Below, piece after piece: positions 50,569-60,855 of a stretch of DNA of 64,000 nt; the stretch's first letter is position 1, and every line of letters starts with the position of its first letter. Under the pieces are notes generated by a model. It ran no database searches, was not told the origin of the DNA, and saw only the letters and a list, made by a program, of their open reading frames with translations. This DNA is from Strigamia acuminata (lineage: Eukaryota; Arthropoda; Chilopoda; Geophilomorpha; Linotaeniidae), in the NCBI GenBank assembly GCA_949358305.1, contig OX442315.1, forward strand, positions 8,024,427 through 8,088,426, in the 5' to 3' direction. The position numbers were made by a program, and so were the translations under genes.

Positions 50569-52320
50569 TCATAATGCAATGTCAGCATTATCGGCAGTAG
50601 CGTCCGATCGATCGGAAGATCGACGATCAGCCAATAATCGATCAATTTCCTCAGCAGTGTAATAATGAGTATTACGCCGTGAAGAATGGCCTCGATGTCG
50701 ACGTCGATGCGATCGATGTCGATTATCGCGTTCTTGTTGCTGCGCATTCACATCAGAATCCGATCTTGAATCAGATTGTGAATTTGAAGGCGTGTTAAAA
50801 TGAGGTGTTTCAGGTGGGTCGGGTGGGTCGCCGTCATCGTCTGGCGGTCGACGTCCACCTCCAGGCGGTCCATTTCCATGTCCATCTGGATTTCCTCCAT
50901 CTGGTGAATTTCTCCGGTACTGTCCCCCACCTGGTGGGCTTTCATGTCCGTCAGGTGGTTCGCGTAACGGAATTATGTCTCGTCGACTTCTTTTCGACGA
51001 TTCTTGCTGTTGCGCAGCAATTGGCATCGTTCGGGCAGCGTGAACACCAGTTTCATGCTGCCTATTTCGGTCATCTACCATTCCTAACAGTCGGTCACTG
51101 TTATGAAAGATAGGATTTCGATTTCCAGGAAGCGGATTACGTTCAGCTCTCCGTTCCTCGGAATCTGAAGGACGTTTTCTTTTCGAGCGATGGCGACGAC
51201 GCGAACGTTGGTCGTCATCACTTGATAATCCAGATTGGCTACTTAACTCGGAAACAACAGATATTGTTATCGTTTCGGGAGTCAAAATAGGAACAGTTGG
51301 TGCCACCAATTCAGGTCGTACCATTTGTTCAGTGTAATTCCTTGCTTGCAAACGATCTTTCATTTCTGCAAGCTCTTCTTGAGCGCGTAACAAATCAGCT
51401 CTGAGAATTTCATTCTCTCTTAGTTGATTGTCCGCTTCTACGGGTGGTGATTGGTCAGCAGGGTTGCTAAACTTGACTTGTCCGCTCGTACTGGGTTGGT
51501 CCAGCGAGTGGAAAATCTCGTCTTCGCGCCTTGCTATTCGACTTTCGCGAGTACGCTGTGTTTTAGCACGGGTGTCTAATTCAGCAGCATATCTCACTAA
51601 TTGATTGTGATTGCGTTGGTAGTGATCTGCCAAATCAATCAATTCTTTGTTTTTTAACTCTAACTTGCTTTTAGTAAGTTCGAGTTGTTTTCGCGCCTCT
51701 TGGTGTGAGCGAATTGAAAGTTCATTTCTAACATTCATTTTAGAAAGATCTTCCACTTCGCCTTTTAGTCTGTACTCTCTAGCTTTTTGGGCTAGAAATT
51801 CTTCGTTCTGTCGATTGAGTTCCATGTGTTGAAGCTCAACTTCAGCTTTTTGTTGTTGAAGCTCGGCTTCTTTCCGTTCCATTTCAAATTTTAAATCTGA
51901 AACGGCGCGGTCAGTGTGAAGTCGTATCATGGCGCGATGAATCTCTTCCACCGTCATGTCGTCCGTTATTTGGGCGCCATCTTGGCGTGCTTGATTTCTC
52001 AAAGCATCCAACATGGTCATGCGAGGAGGCGATTCGTGTGACGATTCACTCTCAATCTCTTTTAACGTATTTTCCACTTCTTCCAGTGGAAGTGGCGGGA
52101 GTTCATGTTCGTTAGAACTCGTACTCGATGCGCTCAAGGCTTGAGCAACTTCATTTTCAGCATCCTTGAGTTGTTTAGGATCTGGAACTGGTATTATTTC
52201 CTCGGAAATAATTTTCTCGGCAAGCATTTCAGGTTCGAGAGCCGGCAAAACCGTCGCTGCTCGTCTCTGAGTGCTGGGTCGACCCCGTTGTCGTTTCACA
52301 ATTTGCATTGGCGTCGCCAT
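50569..52320 (-). CDS. gag: E2 gag N-terminal part, ends at in-frame TGA
   Basis: 583 residues from the ATG at 52320 (MATPMQIVKRQRGRPS). Residues about 9-19 contain an AT-hook-like KRQRGRPST. About residues 130-270 form a long charged coiled coil (MERKEAELQQQKAEVELQ, LTKSKLELKNKELIDL). The remainder is Arg/Ser/Pro/Gly-rich and disordered, with RRHRSKRKRPS near residue 380. The frame ends with TGA followed by CAG at 50571-50569, and downstream sequence is open in the same frame through capsid and pol. This may be one nonsense mutation or leaky termination. Confidence 0.8.
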   Translation of the reverse strand: MATPMQIVKRQRGRPSTQRRAATVLPALEPEMLAEKIISEEIIPVPDPKQLKDAENEVAQALSASSTSSNEHELPPLPLEEVENTLKEIESESSHESPPRMTMLDALRNQARQDGAQITDDMTVEEIHRAMIRLHTDRAVSDLKFEMERKEAELQQQKAEVELQHMELNRQNEEFLAQKAREYRLKGEVEDLSKMNVRNELSIRSHQEARKQLELTKSKLELKNKELIDLADHYQRNHNQLVRYAAELDTRAKTQRTRESRIARREDEIFHSLDQPSTSGQVKFSNPADQSPPVEADNQLRENEILRADLLRAQEELAEMKDRLQARNYTEQMVRPELVAPTVPILTPETITISVVSELSSQSGLSSDDDQRSRRRHRSKRKRPSDSEERRAERNPLPGNRNPIFHNSDRLLGMVDDRNRQHETGVHAARTMPIAAQQQESSKRSRRDIIPLREPPDGHESPPGGGQYRRNSPDGGNPDGHGNGPPGGGRRPPDDDGDPPDPPETPHFNTPSNSQSDSRSDSDVNAQQQERDNRHRSHRRRHRGHSSRRNTHYYTAEEIDRLLADRRSSDRSDATADNADIAL

Positions 52321-52390
52321 TTTGTCAAATTGCGAGAACAAAGGAAATTATGGATCTTTTTGCAAAAATCGGATTTTAACAATCAAAACT

Positions 52391-52408
52391 ATCCCGGACG
52401 GGCCCCCA
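52391..52408 (-). promoter_or_regulatory. E2 primer-binding site, tRNA-Pro
   Basis: On the minus strand TGGGGGCCCGTCCGGGAT begins 2 nt after the 5' LTR, as in E1. Confidence 0.85.
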
Positions 52409-52410
52409 AG

Positions 52411-53486
52411 TGCGGCGATCCGGGTTTTTACTTATTAAATTATATAAATTCAACAAGCAATCGTCGGTGAGATGCCGTACAGGACTTCTACTCTGTGGCC
52501 AAATGGTTGTCTAGGGGAATGATTTTACACAGAGTAAAGGAAAAATTAGATAGTTTTTAATCGTTCTAAATACACGCGAATATGTTGCAAAATAATAAGT
52601 GTAATGACTGGGTTGATCTGGCTTCTTCTTGCACTTGTACACTCACAGTTGACCGTTGGCTCCAAGATGGCGTCGATGGCGTCGTGTGAGCGCGGGATTT
52701 TGGCAGAGTAAAGTCGATGCCAAAATACGTTGCTAAATATTCTAAATATCCTCGTGGAGCACGCTCGACACGAGAATACTTCTTGCACACAGCGGCTTGA
52801 TTATTACGGAGCAAGCTCGACGTAACAATCCGTCTACACACAAATTCCTTTGTGGAGCAAGCTCGACACAAAGAACTACAAATTGACAGAGCAAGCTCGA
52901 TGTCAATTTCACACAGAAATGGCTTAAATTACTCGTAGTAATTCAAGCAGAAGGGCGCTATTCCGTACAGTTGGCACGGACCAGCAATGAATCTCAACTC
53001 TTCCAGATATCACAGATCACACTTAGCAGGGTTTGGCATAAGTTTGACACAGATGTGAATGGTTTGGAAGCAGAATCAAGAATGCGGGAAGAGTGGGCCA
53101 AAACCGTTTGGCTCACTACAAAATCTGCTCAGAAAAGCTGCGCAGATGACGAGTTGCGCAAAGATCACACACGGCCGCCTTCGGGTCGTGTGCAACAATT
53201 GAGCCAGGCACGCGTGAGAGGAGGGGATGCTCCGCCCAGGCACACGCCTAGCAGCATCATCAAAGCAATGCACGCTGCAGCGTGATTGGTTGACGCTGTT
53301 GCTGGGCCAAAACTTGCTGCAAAACACAATATTATTTGGGTAATATTGTGCCTTGTTTTATATTTTATTAATGTATGTTTTATTTCAATTTACATTGAAA
53401 CAAAACATATAGGAATGTTTGATATGTTCATAAGACAATCTGGAAATATGGTGGGCACTCAGATACGAATATTTGAGGTCACCACA
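52411..53486 (-). repeat. E2 5' LTR (right)
   Basis: 1076 bp. The same five hairpins lie at 52697-52909 (the first has one mismatch in the inner stem, GAGT/AGTC). Contains the 16 bp missing from the left LTR. Confidence 0.9.
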
Positions 53487-53615
53487 ACTTACGATTGAAC
53501 TATTTGCATATATCTAACGAGAAACGTAAGACGGACATATTTGCAACATGCAACATGCGCTCATTCGTTATTTGGGCTTTCAGCGCCCCCATTGGTCATT
53601 TTATCACACTAGTAG
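53487..53615 (-). promoter_or_regulatory. Displaced 5' flank of P5
   Basis: Matches the conserved 5' flank of the LRR genes (AATCGTAAGT, TATATGCAAATAG and the CGTCTTACGTTTCTCG block on the minus strand). E2 now separates it from the P5 ATG by 12.5 kb. Confidence 0.55.
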
Positions 53616-53620
53616 TTCCC

Positions 53621-53826
53621 TTAACCCTTAGATGGACAATCTCCAAAGACGACGCTTTGGGGACAAAATAATTAAATCTGGAAGGCCAGTAGCTTAAGCG
53701 CTCTTAGGGTAGTGTGACAAATTGTCGCACTTGGCGCTACTGCTGTTGAGCCAAGAAAATTAATTTTAACAAGCCAAGAAGAGTGCTGTCCCCAAAATGG
53801 TATACGGTTGTCCATCTGAGGGTTAA
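53621..53826. mobile_element. piggyBac-like MITE
   Basis: 206 bp including TTAA on both sides. The ends are inverted repeats TTAACCCTTAGATGGACAA and its complement with one mismatch. A TTAA target and CCCT termini are the piggyBac pattern. There is a further inner inverted pair (TTTGGGGACA / TGTCCCCAAA). No transposase. Confidence 0.75.
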
Positions 53827-53829
53827 TTA

Positions 53830-54000
53830 ATGTATAATCAGAGATCGAGTTCAAACTAACCGAGTCACAAATAGATAAATCTAAAACTTTTACGTGAGCA
53901 AATTGTCAAGCAACGCATTTAAGTTTACAATTTGTAGTATTTCCAAACGCTGAAACCGGCCAAAAACGTTTTCAATTGCAATCCAGAAACGGCATTTCCA
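53830..54000 (-). pseudogene. P6: LRR gene remnant
   Basis: Short stretches match the C-terminal coding region of the family (for example gatcgagttcaaactaacc and gttttcaattgcaatcca, compared with 4395 and 4555). No open frame remains. Confidence 0.5.
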
Positions 54001-54033
54001 TCCTCCTAAATTTTTAAATGCAATATCGGTATC

Positions 54034-54207
54034 TGTTGAAACTGGCGTTCAAAAAGGGACCTAAATAAAAGGGGGTTTGGAGGTGACGCCATGTTTGCGC
54101 ATCATGTTAAATGGGAAAGTCTATTTGTGTAATTGGGAGTTGGGACAGGAAGTGTATTTTGCATATCTTGTTTTTTGAATAAATAATCACTGTTTTCAAT
54201 GCAACAC
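54034..54207 (+). mobile_element. Possible LTR of a truncated retroelement
   Basis: A TGTTGAAAC to TGCAACA segment with AATAAA near its end is followed by CTGGCGTACCCGTGC, which is placed like a primer site. No second LTR or pol was found. Confidence 0.3.
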
Positions 54208-55860
54208 TGGCGTACCCGTGCTTCTTCTTGCAATTCTCGACCGATCAGTTTTAATTCCAGTAACATAGAGAATCTTGAGTAACTTTATCCAGTTTTCATT
54301 GATATTTTGAGTTGTGAAAACAACAGTATCACCCGTATCATTGGAAATGAAACATTCGATCATTCTTAATCTTTAAACCATTTGACAAACGCAACCAGGA
54401 GAGTTCGATGCAGACGACGAAAACGAACCGTTGCGATGTGGCGAAGAACAACCCGAAAAAATTATAGAACTAACGATGAATTTCGAGAGGGTGAAGACGA
54501 ATTCAGATGAGAATTTGGGCGAAATTGCTGCGAGATTCGACGTGAAACTTGACGGAGGGCCAAGCGAATTCGACGCAGAAAGTACAGCATTAAACTTCAG
54601 ATTAACCGAGATTAACTCTGCAATTAAAACACGGACTTTTTAGTGAAATAAACGAATTAGTCCAAAAAATATGTAACTAGTTGAATCGTTGAATTAGTCA
54701 TTTGACGAGTCAACACGACTTATAGCGAAGTCAGGGCATACTTTCTTGTTGACTCGTCCATTACTTTTCCTCATTTGGCCGCCTGAATTCTTCCGGAGGA
54801 TTTCCAGTGACATCAAGCAACGTGTCTTCTTCTCTGATCGCTGGATTAACCTCGAAATTTGCCGGAATGTTGAGTTCGGGATGGGTGATTGCGGATTCAC
54901 TCCACTCATCACCATTGGTAACAGGCATTCTAATGGCTCCAGGCTAGGAAGCGAAATTATGTGCGAGACTGGTCCTTGTCGGTAGATTGTTTCTGACTGC
55001 GGGAGTCGGCGGCCCATTCCTTGAGGATGGCAGGATAGGGGTCTCTTGAAACTTGGTCATTCAAACTGGTCCAGACAAATTTTAGCGTGTTAAATGAATC
55101 TTTACGTCGGTTGTTCAGCACCAAACGCATAATCTAAAGCGGTATTTGGTAGCATGGTGGTTTTTGTTCTCGGATGGCGTTGCTAATTTCTTTCGCGGAT
55201 TTCAACATCATCGGCTTGTAGTAACGTATCTCACATTTTACTGTGTCGATGTTGGATAAACCAATGGGTCTCAGGAATGGTGCCAGGATGATAATCTGTT
55301 TTTCTTGCTCTCGAGAATTGCTTGGAGGAGACGTGTGAGTAACGTGGAAGAGAAAACGTAGCCATCTCAACAACGAGCCGTGGTTGAAAACACGCCACAT
55401 TTGATTGTATGTCCTATAAACGGCATTCACTTGCGAGTTTAAATAAGTTAGCTTTTGGTTTAATTTAGTTTGTAATACAAATTCCCGGATCGCAGTTGTA
55501 GTGACAATTTGCCGTCGTTGGGTTTTTGCAAAACGGTTTATTGTGCGCGGGTATTCCTAAGCGTGTTAGAATTTTGTATAGATTTGCATACCAGCTTCTC
55601 TATTTACATGCAAACCAAAATCTGAAAGTTTGTTGTTTGTTCATTTTTCTTGGAGGTTGACAGATTACATCCAGAAGAATTTGACCATCCCATATAATCC
55701 AAGTCCAAAAATATATTTTACAAGAAATTGCTTTTCACTTAATGCATTCCAAAATTTATAGCATTTTGTCGAATAAAGTATTTAAATTATACATTGAATA
55801 ATAAAATTTTTAATAGAATTGAAAAAATGAATTTAAAACGCATTCATATTTAACCAATAA
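54208..55860. other. Intergenic, no recognisable gene
   Basis: ORFs of 70-107 codons at 54431 (plus), 54694 (minus) and 55134 (minus) were read and match nothing I recognise. They may be decayed retroelement coding sequence. From about 55600 the sequence is AT-rich. Confidence 0.45.
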
Positions 55861-55864
55861 TAGG

Positions 55865-56116
55865 AAATATTCGATATTTGAAAGGAAATATTGGAAATAC
55901 ATGACGCCACCTCCAATTCCCCCAATTGGTCCATTTTAAACACCAGTTTTAACACACATGACGCAGAAGACAGAAAAATATGTGGCAAAAAGTAGCTTTT
56001 GTTAAAATATTTAAGTTTATTGTCTATAAAAAAGATGATTGAAAAATACCGAAATGGAAACAAAAATTGGTCGATATGCAAAATTGTGTGTTGGCCTAAA
56101 ATAAATGACCATGACT
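55865..56116 (-). promoter_or_regulatory. P7 3' flank, separated from its gene by E4
   Basis: Matches 4005-4265. AATAAA on the minus strand (plus TTTATT at 56016-56021). E4 sits between it and the P7 coding region. Confidence 0.6.
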
Positions 56117-56121
56117 GGAAG

Positions 56122-56299
56122 TGGAGTGTCCTACTCCATAGGTCAATCTTGACCAATCATAATGTTTCGGCGCTTTTAAGAGCAGCGCCACCTATCTGTT
56201 AAAATTTGAATAAACACTCTGTCAACTTTACAATGGCCGACATGTCGTACTTCTTGACCACCAACATTATCTACAACCATCAAGCATAAATACACACCA
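56122..56299 (+). repeat. E4 5' LTR
   Basis: 178 bp. Contains TTTTAAGAG as a weak TATA and GAATAAAC as a poly(A) signal. Confidence 0.9.
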
Positions 56300-56301
56300 A
56301 T

Positions 56302-56317
56302 TGGCGACGAGGGGGAT
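56302..56317 (+). promoter_or_regulatory. E4 primer-binding site, tRNA-Ser-like
   Basis: TGGCGACGAGGGGGAT lies 2 nt after the LTR and is close to the complement of the 3' end of animal tRNA-Ser(GCT), the primer type known from Mag-like elements. Confidence 0.6.
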
Positions 56318-56429
56318 CGCAATCGACGACCCACAACCAGATGCTGCTTCGTATCTACTTTTTGCCTAGTCGTTCTGTGCTTCGAATTTTCGTGTTTCTC
56401 GTGTCATATTCCGTCTCCTTGCCATCAAG

Positions 56430-59400
56430 ATGTCGACGTTGAAAGGTACACTGCGCGAATACGATTCCAGTGATGATTGGGAACTTTATTGTTTGCGTAT
56501 GGCGAATATTTTCGCCTGCAACAAAATAGTTGACGATTTGGAGCAGGTTCACACGCTGCTCGCGTACGTGGGCATGCCGACGTTGAAGTTATTGGTGTCG
56601 CTTACAGCACCCAAGAAGCCGGCCGAATTCAAGTACGACGAATTGGTAGCGCTCATGCAGAAGAACGCCCGCCCGAAGCCGCTCGTTTTGGCCGAAATAC
56701 GTCGATTTCATCGGCGCGATCGCCAGGCAGGTGAGACTGTCACTGAATATTCGCTGGCGCTCCAAGATCTTGCTCAGAATTGCGACTTTGGTGAAAATAA
56801 ATCGGACGAGCTGCGGAATCGCTTTTTATGTGGCTTGCAAAACGAGCAAGTCCAACATGCGTTAACCCTAAAAACTGACTTAACTTTTGACGACGCCGTT
56901 GCTTTTGCGGCCTCCGCCGAGGTGTCCTCGAAGGAATTTTCGACTATTGCTGCCCAGAATACTGCTGCCACTCCTGTGCATAAACTCCACAAGTCGAAGC
57001 CGCGATACGAGCCGAACAAACGAGGCGGGAAGCGTTTCACGAAGAAAAATGTTGCTTTTCCAACTCCACACCAACCATCCAGTAAAGGAAATGCGTCGGG
57101 GTGCTCGGCTTGTGGGAAATCGAACCACTCGCGCGATTCGTGTCGTTTTCGGGACGCCAAGTGCCACGGCTGTGGTAAAACTGGACATATTCGTCCGGTG
57201 TGTCGTTCTCGTGTTCCAGCATCGGATTCCACTCACGTTGTTCGTTTTAACGAGGACATGGATTTCTATCGAGTTCACACTGGTCCCGCAACTGCAGTCA
57301 ATTCCGTGCATTTGCCACGTGTGAAACCTGTCATGATTACCATTTGTATCGATGGTGTCAATCTCGATATGGAGATGGACACGGGGGCAGGTGCTTCAAT
57401 TATTGCTCTTGATTTATATTTAAAACATTTTTCTCATTTTCCTTTGCAGACCATCCCGTGCAACATGTACACGTACACAGGCGACCAAATACAGATGGAG
57501 GGAGTTATTGAAGTTCCAGTCAGGTTCAAAAATCGTAATTTCCAATTGCCACTCTGTGTCGCACGGGATGGTCCAGTTCCGCTGTTGGGCAGAGGTTGGT
57601 TATGCATGTTCGGGCTCCTTTCAAAAACTGCTGAAGCGGTCGGCGCGAAAATTTACAAGGCCGATTCCGTTGCTCCCCAGTCCGAGGTTCTCGATTCCAC
57701 TTCAGCCAAAGCTTTGGAAACGTTGTTGCTGAAGCACGAGCACACTTTCCGAGATGAAATCGGTTGCTTTAACAAGTCCACTGTTCACATTGACGTTGAT
57801 CCGGCGGTACAGCCGATTTTTCTAAAAGCTTATCCAGTCCCCATAGCAGTTAAGCCGTTGGTCGAGGCTGAGTTGGCGCGTTTGCAAGCGCTGGGTATTA
57901 TAACTCCGGTTGCATCATCACGTTGGGCAACGCCCGTGATGCATGTTAAAAAGTCTGACGGCACCATCAAATTGGCTGGTTGCTATAACCGGACAATTAA
58001 CAAAGCTATTTTTCCCAACTCATATCCTTTGCCTTTATTTGCAGATGTGACCGCCAAATTGTCGGGAGGGGAAACTTATTCAGTATTGGATATGAATTCA
58101 GCTTTCAATCAATTGGAATTAGATGAGGAGAGCAAAATGTTCTGCACGATTAACACTCATTTGGGCCTTTTCAGGGTAAATAGGCTCTTTTATGGTATTT
58201 CGTCCGCTCCCGCTCTATTCCAACAAACGATGGACCAGTTGACCGCCAAGGTGAACAGCGCTCAGCCATTTATTGATGATTCTGCCGTGACAGGTGTGAC
58301 TAACTCAGTTCACCTGCAAAACTTGGATGTGCTCCTGTCGACATTCGGCGGAGCCGGGCTTACTTTGAATCGCCGGAAGTGTCGCTTTATGCAACGGTCG
58401 ATTCAGTTCCTAGGTTTGAATATTTCTAAACATGGCATTTCTCCAATAGATTCCAAACTCGCTCCTTTACGAGATGCAACGCGCCCCAGTGATGTAACCT
58501 CTTTGAAATCGTTCCTTGGTCTCATCAATTACTACGGTCGCTTTGTTGCAAATTTGTCTACTCTGCTCGAACCGTTATATCGTTTAACACGTGACGATGT
58601 CGAGTGGAAGTGGACAGAGGAGCACGAGTCCACCTGGAAAAAGGTTAAGGTTGCTGTATCCACAGAGTCAGCGTTGGTTCACTTTGATCAGTCTAAAAAA
58701 TTGTTTTTGACAGTCGATGCTTCCCCGGTAGGCGTGGGAGCGTTCTTGTCGCACCTCGATCCAGACGGTACTCACAGGCCAATTGCCTTTGCGAGTTCTC
58801 TTTTGTCGGCCGCGCAGAAGAACTACGCACAGATAGAGCGTGAGGGATTCGCCATTATTTATGGCATCAGGAAATTCCATCACTACCTGTTTGGGCGTCG
58901 TTTCTTCCTGCGTACGGACCACAAACCCCTTGTTTCTATATTTGGAGAGAAAAAGGGATGTAACCAGATCGTGGCTGCACGACTGCATCGTTGGGCAGTA
59001 TTTCTTTCCGCATATGATTTCATTATTGAACACGTGCCTGCTGTGGACAACGCCATTGCCGATGGCTTGTCTCGTAATCCACAACCGAGTGTGGACAGCA
59101 AAGAAGATTTGGAAGTCGGCATTAACAAAATTTATTCTGCTTTCATTTCAGATTTCCCCATGACTGCTACTTCTCTGAAAGCTGCTTATGCAGCCGACGA
59201 AGTATTGCAAGCTGTTTTGCGACATGTTCGCACCGGATGGGAATCACGCACGCCGGACACTGCAGAATTTTACAAACATCGGGACTCGTTCTCAACCTTT
59301 GACGAATATTTATTTCTCTCCGACAGGTTGGTGATTCCGACAGCTGTTCGCCGTTCGGTGTTGGTCGAGCTCCACTCAGGTCATTACGGCATCGTCCGTA

Positions 59401-60515
59401 CCAAATCGTTGGCGCGAGCCACGGTTTGGTGGCCTGGAATCGACGCAGACATCGAGCGCACAGTCAAGAATTGCGATGTATGCCAGCGAAGCTTACCCGA
59501 TCCACCCAAATCAAACACCGTCAGTTGGCCAGTTTCCGACCAGGTGTGGGGCCGAGTTCATTTGGACTTCGCCGGCCCGTTTCACAACTCGATGTTCCTG
59601 TTGGCTGTTGACGCCAAAACCAAGTGGTGCGAAGTGCGCAAGATGTCAATGACGACAGCCGCCGCCACTATCGAGGTTATCAAGTCCTGGTTCGAAAATC
59701 ACGGTTTGCCATTGCATTTTCATACCGACAACGGGCCACAGTTTACCTCGCAGGAATTTCGCCAGTTCTTGGCGATAAATGGAATTCGTCACACTCTCTC
59801 ACCGCCTTACCATCCAGCTACAAATGGCGCGGTTGAGGGTTTTGTGAAGACTTTTAAAACCCAAATTGACAAATTTTTAACGTTGAATTTTTCCTTGTCG
59901 GACGCCGTATCTCGCTTCATTGCATCGTATCGCTCGACGCCACACGCTTCGACGAAAGTTTCACCAGCTGTCGCCTTCCTTCAGCGTGAGATGCGGACGC
60001 GCTTACATTTGTTGAATCCACGACTTCTGCCAGATGTCGACCAAATTGACATTCCGCGCCGTTTTGAAGTTGGGGACCTCGTGTTCGCGCGGGACTATAG
60101 GGGTACTCCCAAGTGGATACCCGGTATCGTTAAAAAGAAAACTTCCTCGTCTACTTACGATGTCGAAGTAGCTCTCGATGTTACATGGAATCGGCACATT
60201 GACCAGTTGCGACGCCGCGCAGATCCGAGTTTGTTGCCACAAAATGGGGGGAAAGATTGTACAAGTTCCCTTCTCCCTTTTTCGCTCACTTCTCAACCGA
60301 CTGCACCGCCTGTGCCCGTGCCCGATCCGCCACGCACCATTCCACCTGCTGTTGCTCCCCAGAATGTTGCTCCGACACACGCACCGCCACCGCCCGTTCG
60401 TGCGCCATCGCCACCTGCAATTGCTGGCTCGAGTGCTCCAGTTCCTCCAGCGCTTAGCCCTCGACCAGTCCGAAACAGGAAACAAACGGACTTTTACGGT
60501 TTTCCACCAAATTAA
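56430..60515 (+). CDS. gag-pol: E4 gag-pol polyprotein, single ORF
   Basis: 1361 residues from the ATG at 56430 (MSTLKGTLRE). Capsid: WELYCLRMANIFACN, FHRRDRQAGETVTEYSLAL. Two CCHC knuckles: CSACGKSNHSRDSC and CHGCGKTGHIRPVC. Protease: MDTGAGASII. RT: VLDMNSAFNQLEL, FYGISSAPALFQQ, active site FIDD. RNase H: TVDASPVGVGAFL, TDHKPLVSIFG. Integrase: HSGHYGIVRTKS...CDVCQ finger, VHLDFAGPF, TDNGPQF, NGAVEGF. The C-terminal module GDLVFARDYRGTPKWIPG and HIDQLRRR resembles Mag-like elements. A Pro-rich tail ends the protein. No frameshift or stop. Confidence 0.93.
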   Translation: MSTLKGTLREYDSSDDWELYCLRMANIFACNKIVDDLEQVHTLLAYVGMPTLKLLVSLTAPKKPAEFKYDELVALMQKNARPKPLVLAEIRRFHRRDRQAGETVTEYSLALQDLAQNCDFGENKSDELRNRFLCGLQNEQVQHALTLKTDLTFDDAVAFAASAEVSSKEFSTIAAQNTAATPVHKLHKSKPRYEPNKRGGKRFTKKNVAFPTPHQPSSKGNASGCSACGKSNHSRDSCRFRDAKCHGCGKTGHIRPVCRSRVPASDSTHVVRFNEDMDFYRVHTGPATAVNSVHLPRVKPVMITICIDGVNLDMEMDTGAGASIIALDLYLKHFSHFPLQTIPCNMYTYTGDQIQMEGVIEVPVRFKNRNFQLPLCVARDGPVPLLGRGWLCMFGLLSKTAEAVGAKIYKADSVAPQSEVLDSTSAKALETLLLKHEHTFRDEIGCFNKSTVHIDVDPAVQPIFLKAYPVPIAVKPLVEAELARLQALGIITPVASSRWATPVMHVKKSDGTIKLAGCYNRTINKAIFPNSYPLPLFADVTAKLSGGETYSVLDMNSAFNQLELDEESKMFCTINTHLGLFRVNRLFYGISSAPALFQQTMDQLTAKVNSAQPFIDDSAVTGVTNSVHLQNLDVLLSTFGGAGLTLNRRKCRFMQRSIQFLGLNISKHGISPIDSKLAPLRDATRPSDVTSLKSFLGLINYYGRFVANLSTLLEPLYRLTRDDVEWKWTEEHESTWKKVKVAVSTESALVHFDQSKKLFLTVDASPVGVGAFLSHLDPDGTHRPIAFASSLLSAAQKNYAQIEREGFAIIYGIRKFHHYLFGRRFFLRTDHKPLVSIFGEKKGCNQIVAARLHRWAVFLSAYDFIIEHVPAVDNAIADGLSRNPQPSVDSKEDLEVGINKIYSAFISDFPMTATSLKAAYAADEVLQAVLRHVRTGWESRTPDTAEFYKHRDSFSTFDEYLFLSDRLVIPTAVRRSVLVELHSGHYGIVRTKSLARATVWWPGIDADIERTVKNCDVCQRSLPDPPKSNTVSWPVSDQVWGRVHLDFAGPFHNSMFLLAVDAKTKWCEVRKMSMTTAAATIEVIKSWFENHGLPLHFHTDNGPQFTSQEFRQFLAINGIRHTLSPPYHPATNGAVEGFVKTFKTQIDKFLTLNFSLSDAVSRFIASYRSTPHASTKVSPAVAFLQREMRTRLHLLNPRLLPDVDQIDIPRRFEVGDLVFARDYRGTPKWIPGIVKKKTSSSTYDVEVALDVTWNRHIDQLRRRADPSLLPQNGGKDCTSSLLPFSLTSQPTAPPVPVPDPPRTIPPAVAPQNVAPTHAPPPPVRAPSPPAIAGSSAPVPPALSPRPVRNRKQTDFYGFPPN

Positions 60516-60671
60516 TATTTGTGTATGTTTTTAAAATAATTAACCTCATTTTGTATTTGTTTAAATTTCAATCATGTTTTTTATTAACTTTTATATACAT
60601 GTGTTTAATGTAATTGTTTAAATCTTTCTTTGATTTGTGTTATTGTTGTTTCTCCCAATTTAAGGGGATGT

Positions 60672-60849
60672 TGGAGTGTCCTACTCCATAGGTCAATCTT
60701 GACCAATCATAATGTTTCGGCGCTTTTAAGAGCAGCGCCACCTATCTGTTAAAATTTGAATAAACACTCTGTCAACTTTACAATGGCCGACATGTCGTAC
60801 TTCTTGACCACCAACATTATCTACAACCATCAAGCATAAATACACACCA
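60672..60849 (+). repeat. E4 3' LTR
   Basis: 178 bp. Preceded by the purine-rich AAGGGGATGT. Abuts GGAAG and the P7 stop region. Confidence 0.9.
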
Positions 60850-60855
60850 GGAAGT

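Larger units (their letters stand above)
40959..53486 (-). mobile_element. E2: 12.5 kb Ty3/gypsy-type element, relative of E1
   Basis: LTRs 40959-42018 and 52411-53486 begin TGCGGCGATCC and end GTCACCACA on the plus strand. The target duplication is ACTT (40955-40958, 53487-53490). On the minus strand the order is LTR, tRNA-Pro primer site, gag, pol in the same frame after one TGA, a short exon, ORF3, PPT (complement at 42019-42037), LTR. LTRs differ by about five substitutions and a 16 bp indel. The 3' LTR lacks the segment lying between two GCGCA repeats. It is older than E1. Confidence 0.92.
56122..60849 (+). mobile_element. E4: compact 4.7 kb Ty3/gypsy-type element
   Basis: 178 bp LTRs, identical by eye (56122-56299 and 60672-60849), TGGAGTGTCC to ACACACCA. 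Target duplication GGAAG (56117-56121, 60850-60854). It has a tRNA-Ser-like primer site and one intact gag-pol ORF. The identical LTRs and open frame mark a recent insertion, placed just downstream of the P7 stop. Confidence 0.93.

Noticed and set aside
54431-55430. Three short ORFs as host genes
   Set aside because: No recognisable domains, conflicting strands and no splice pattern I could support.
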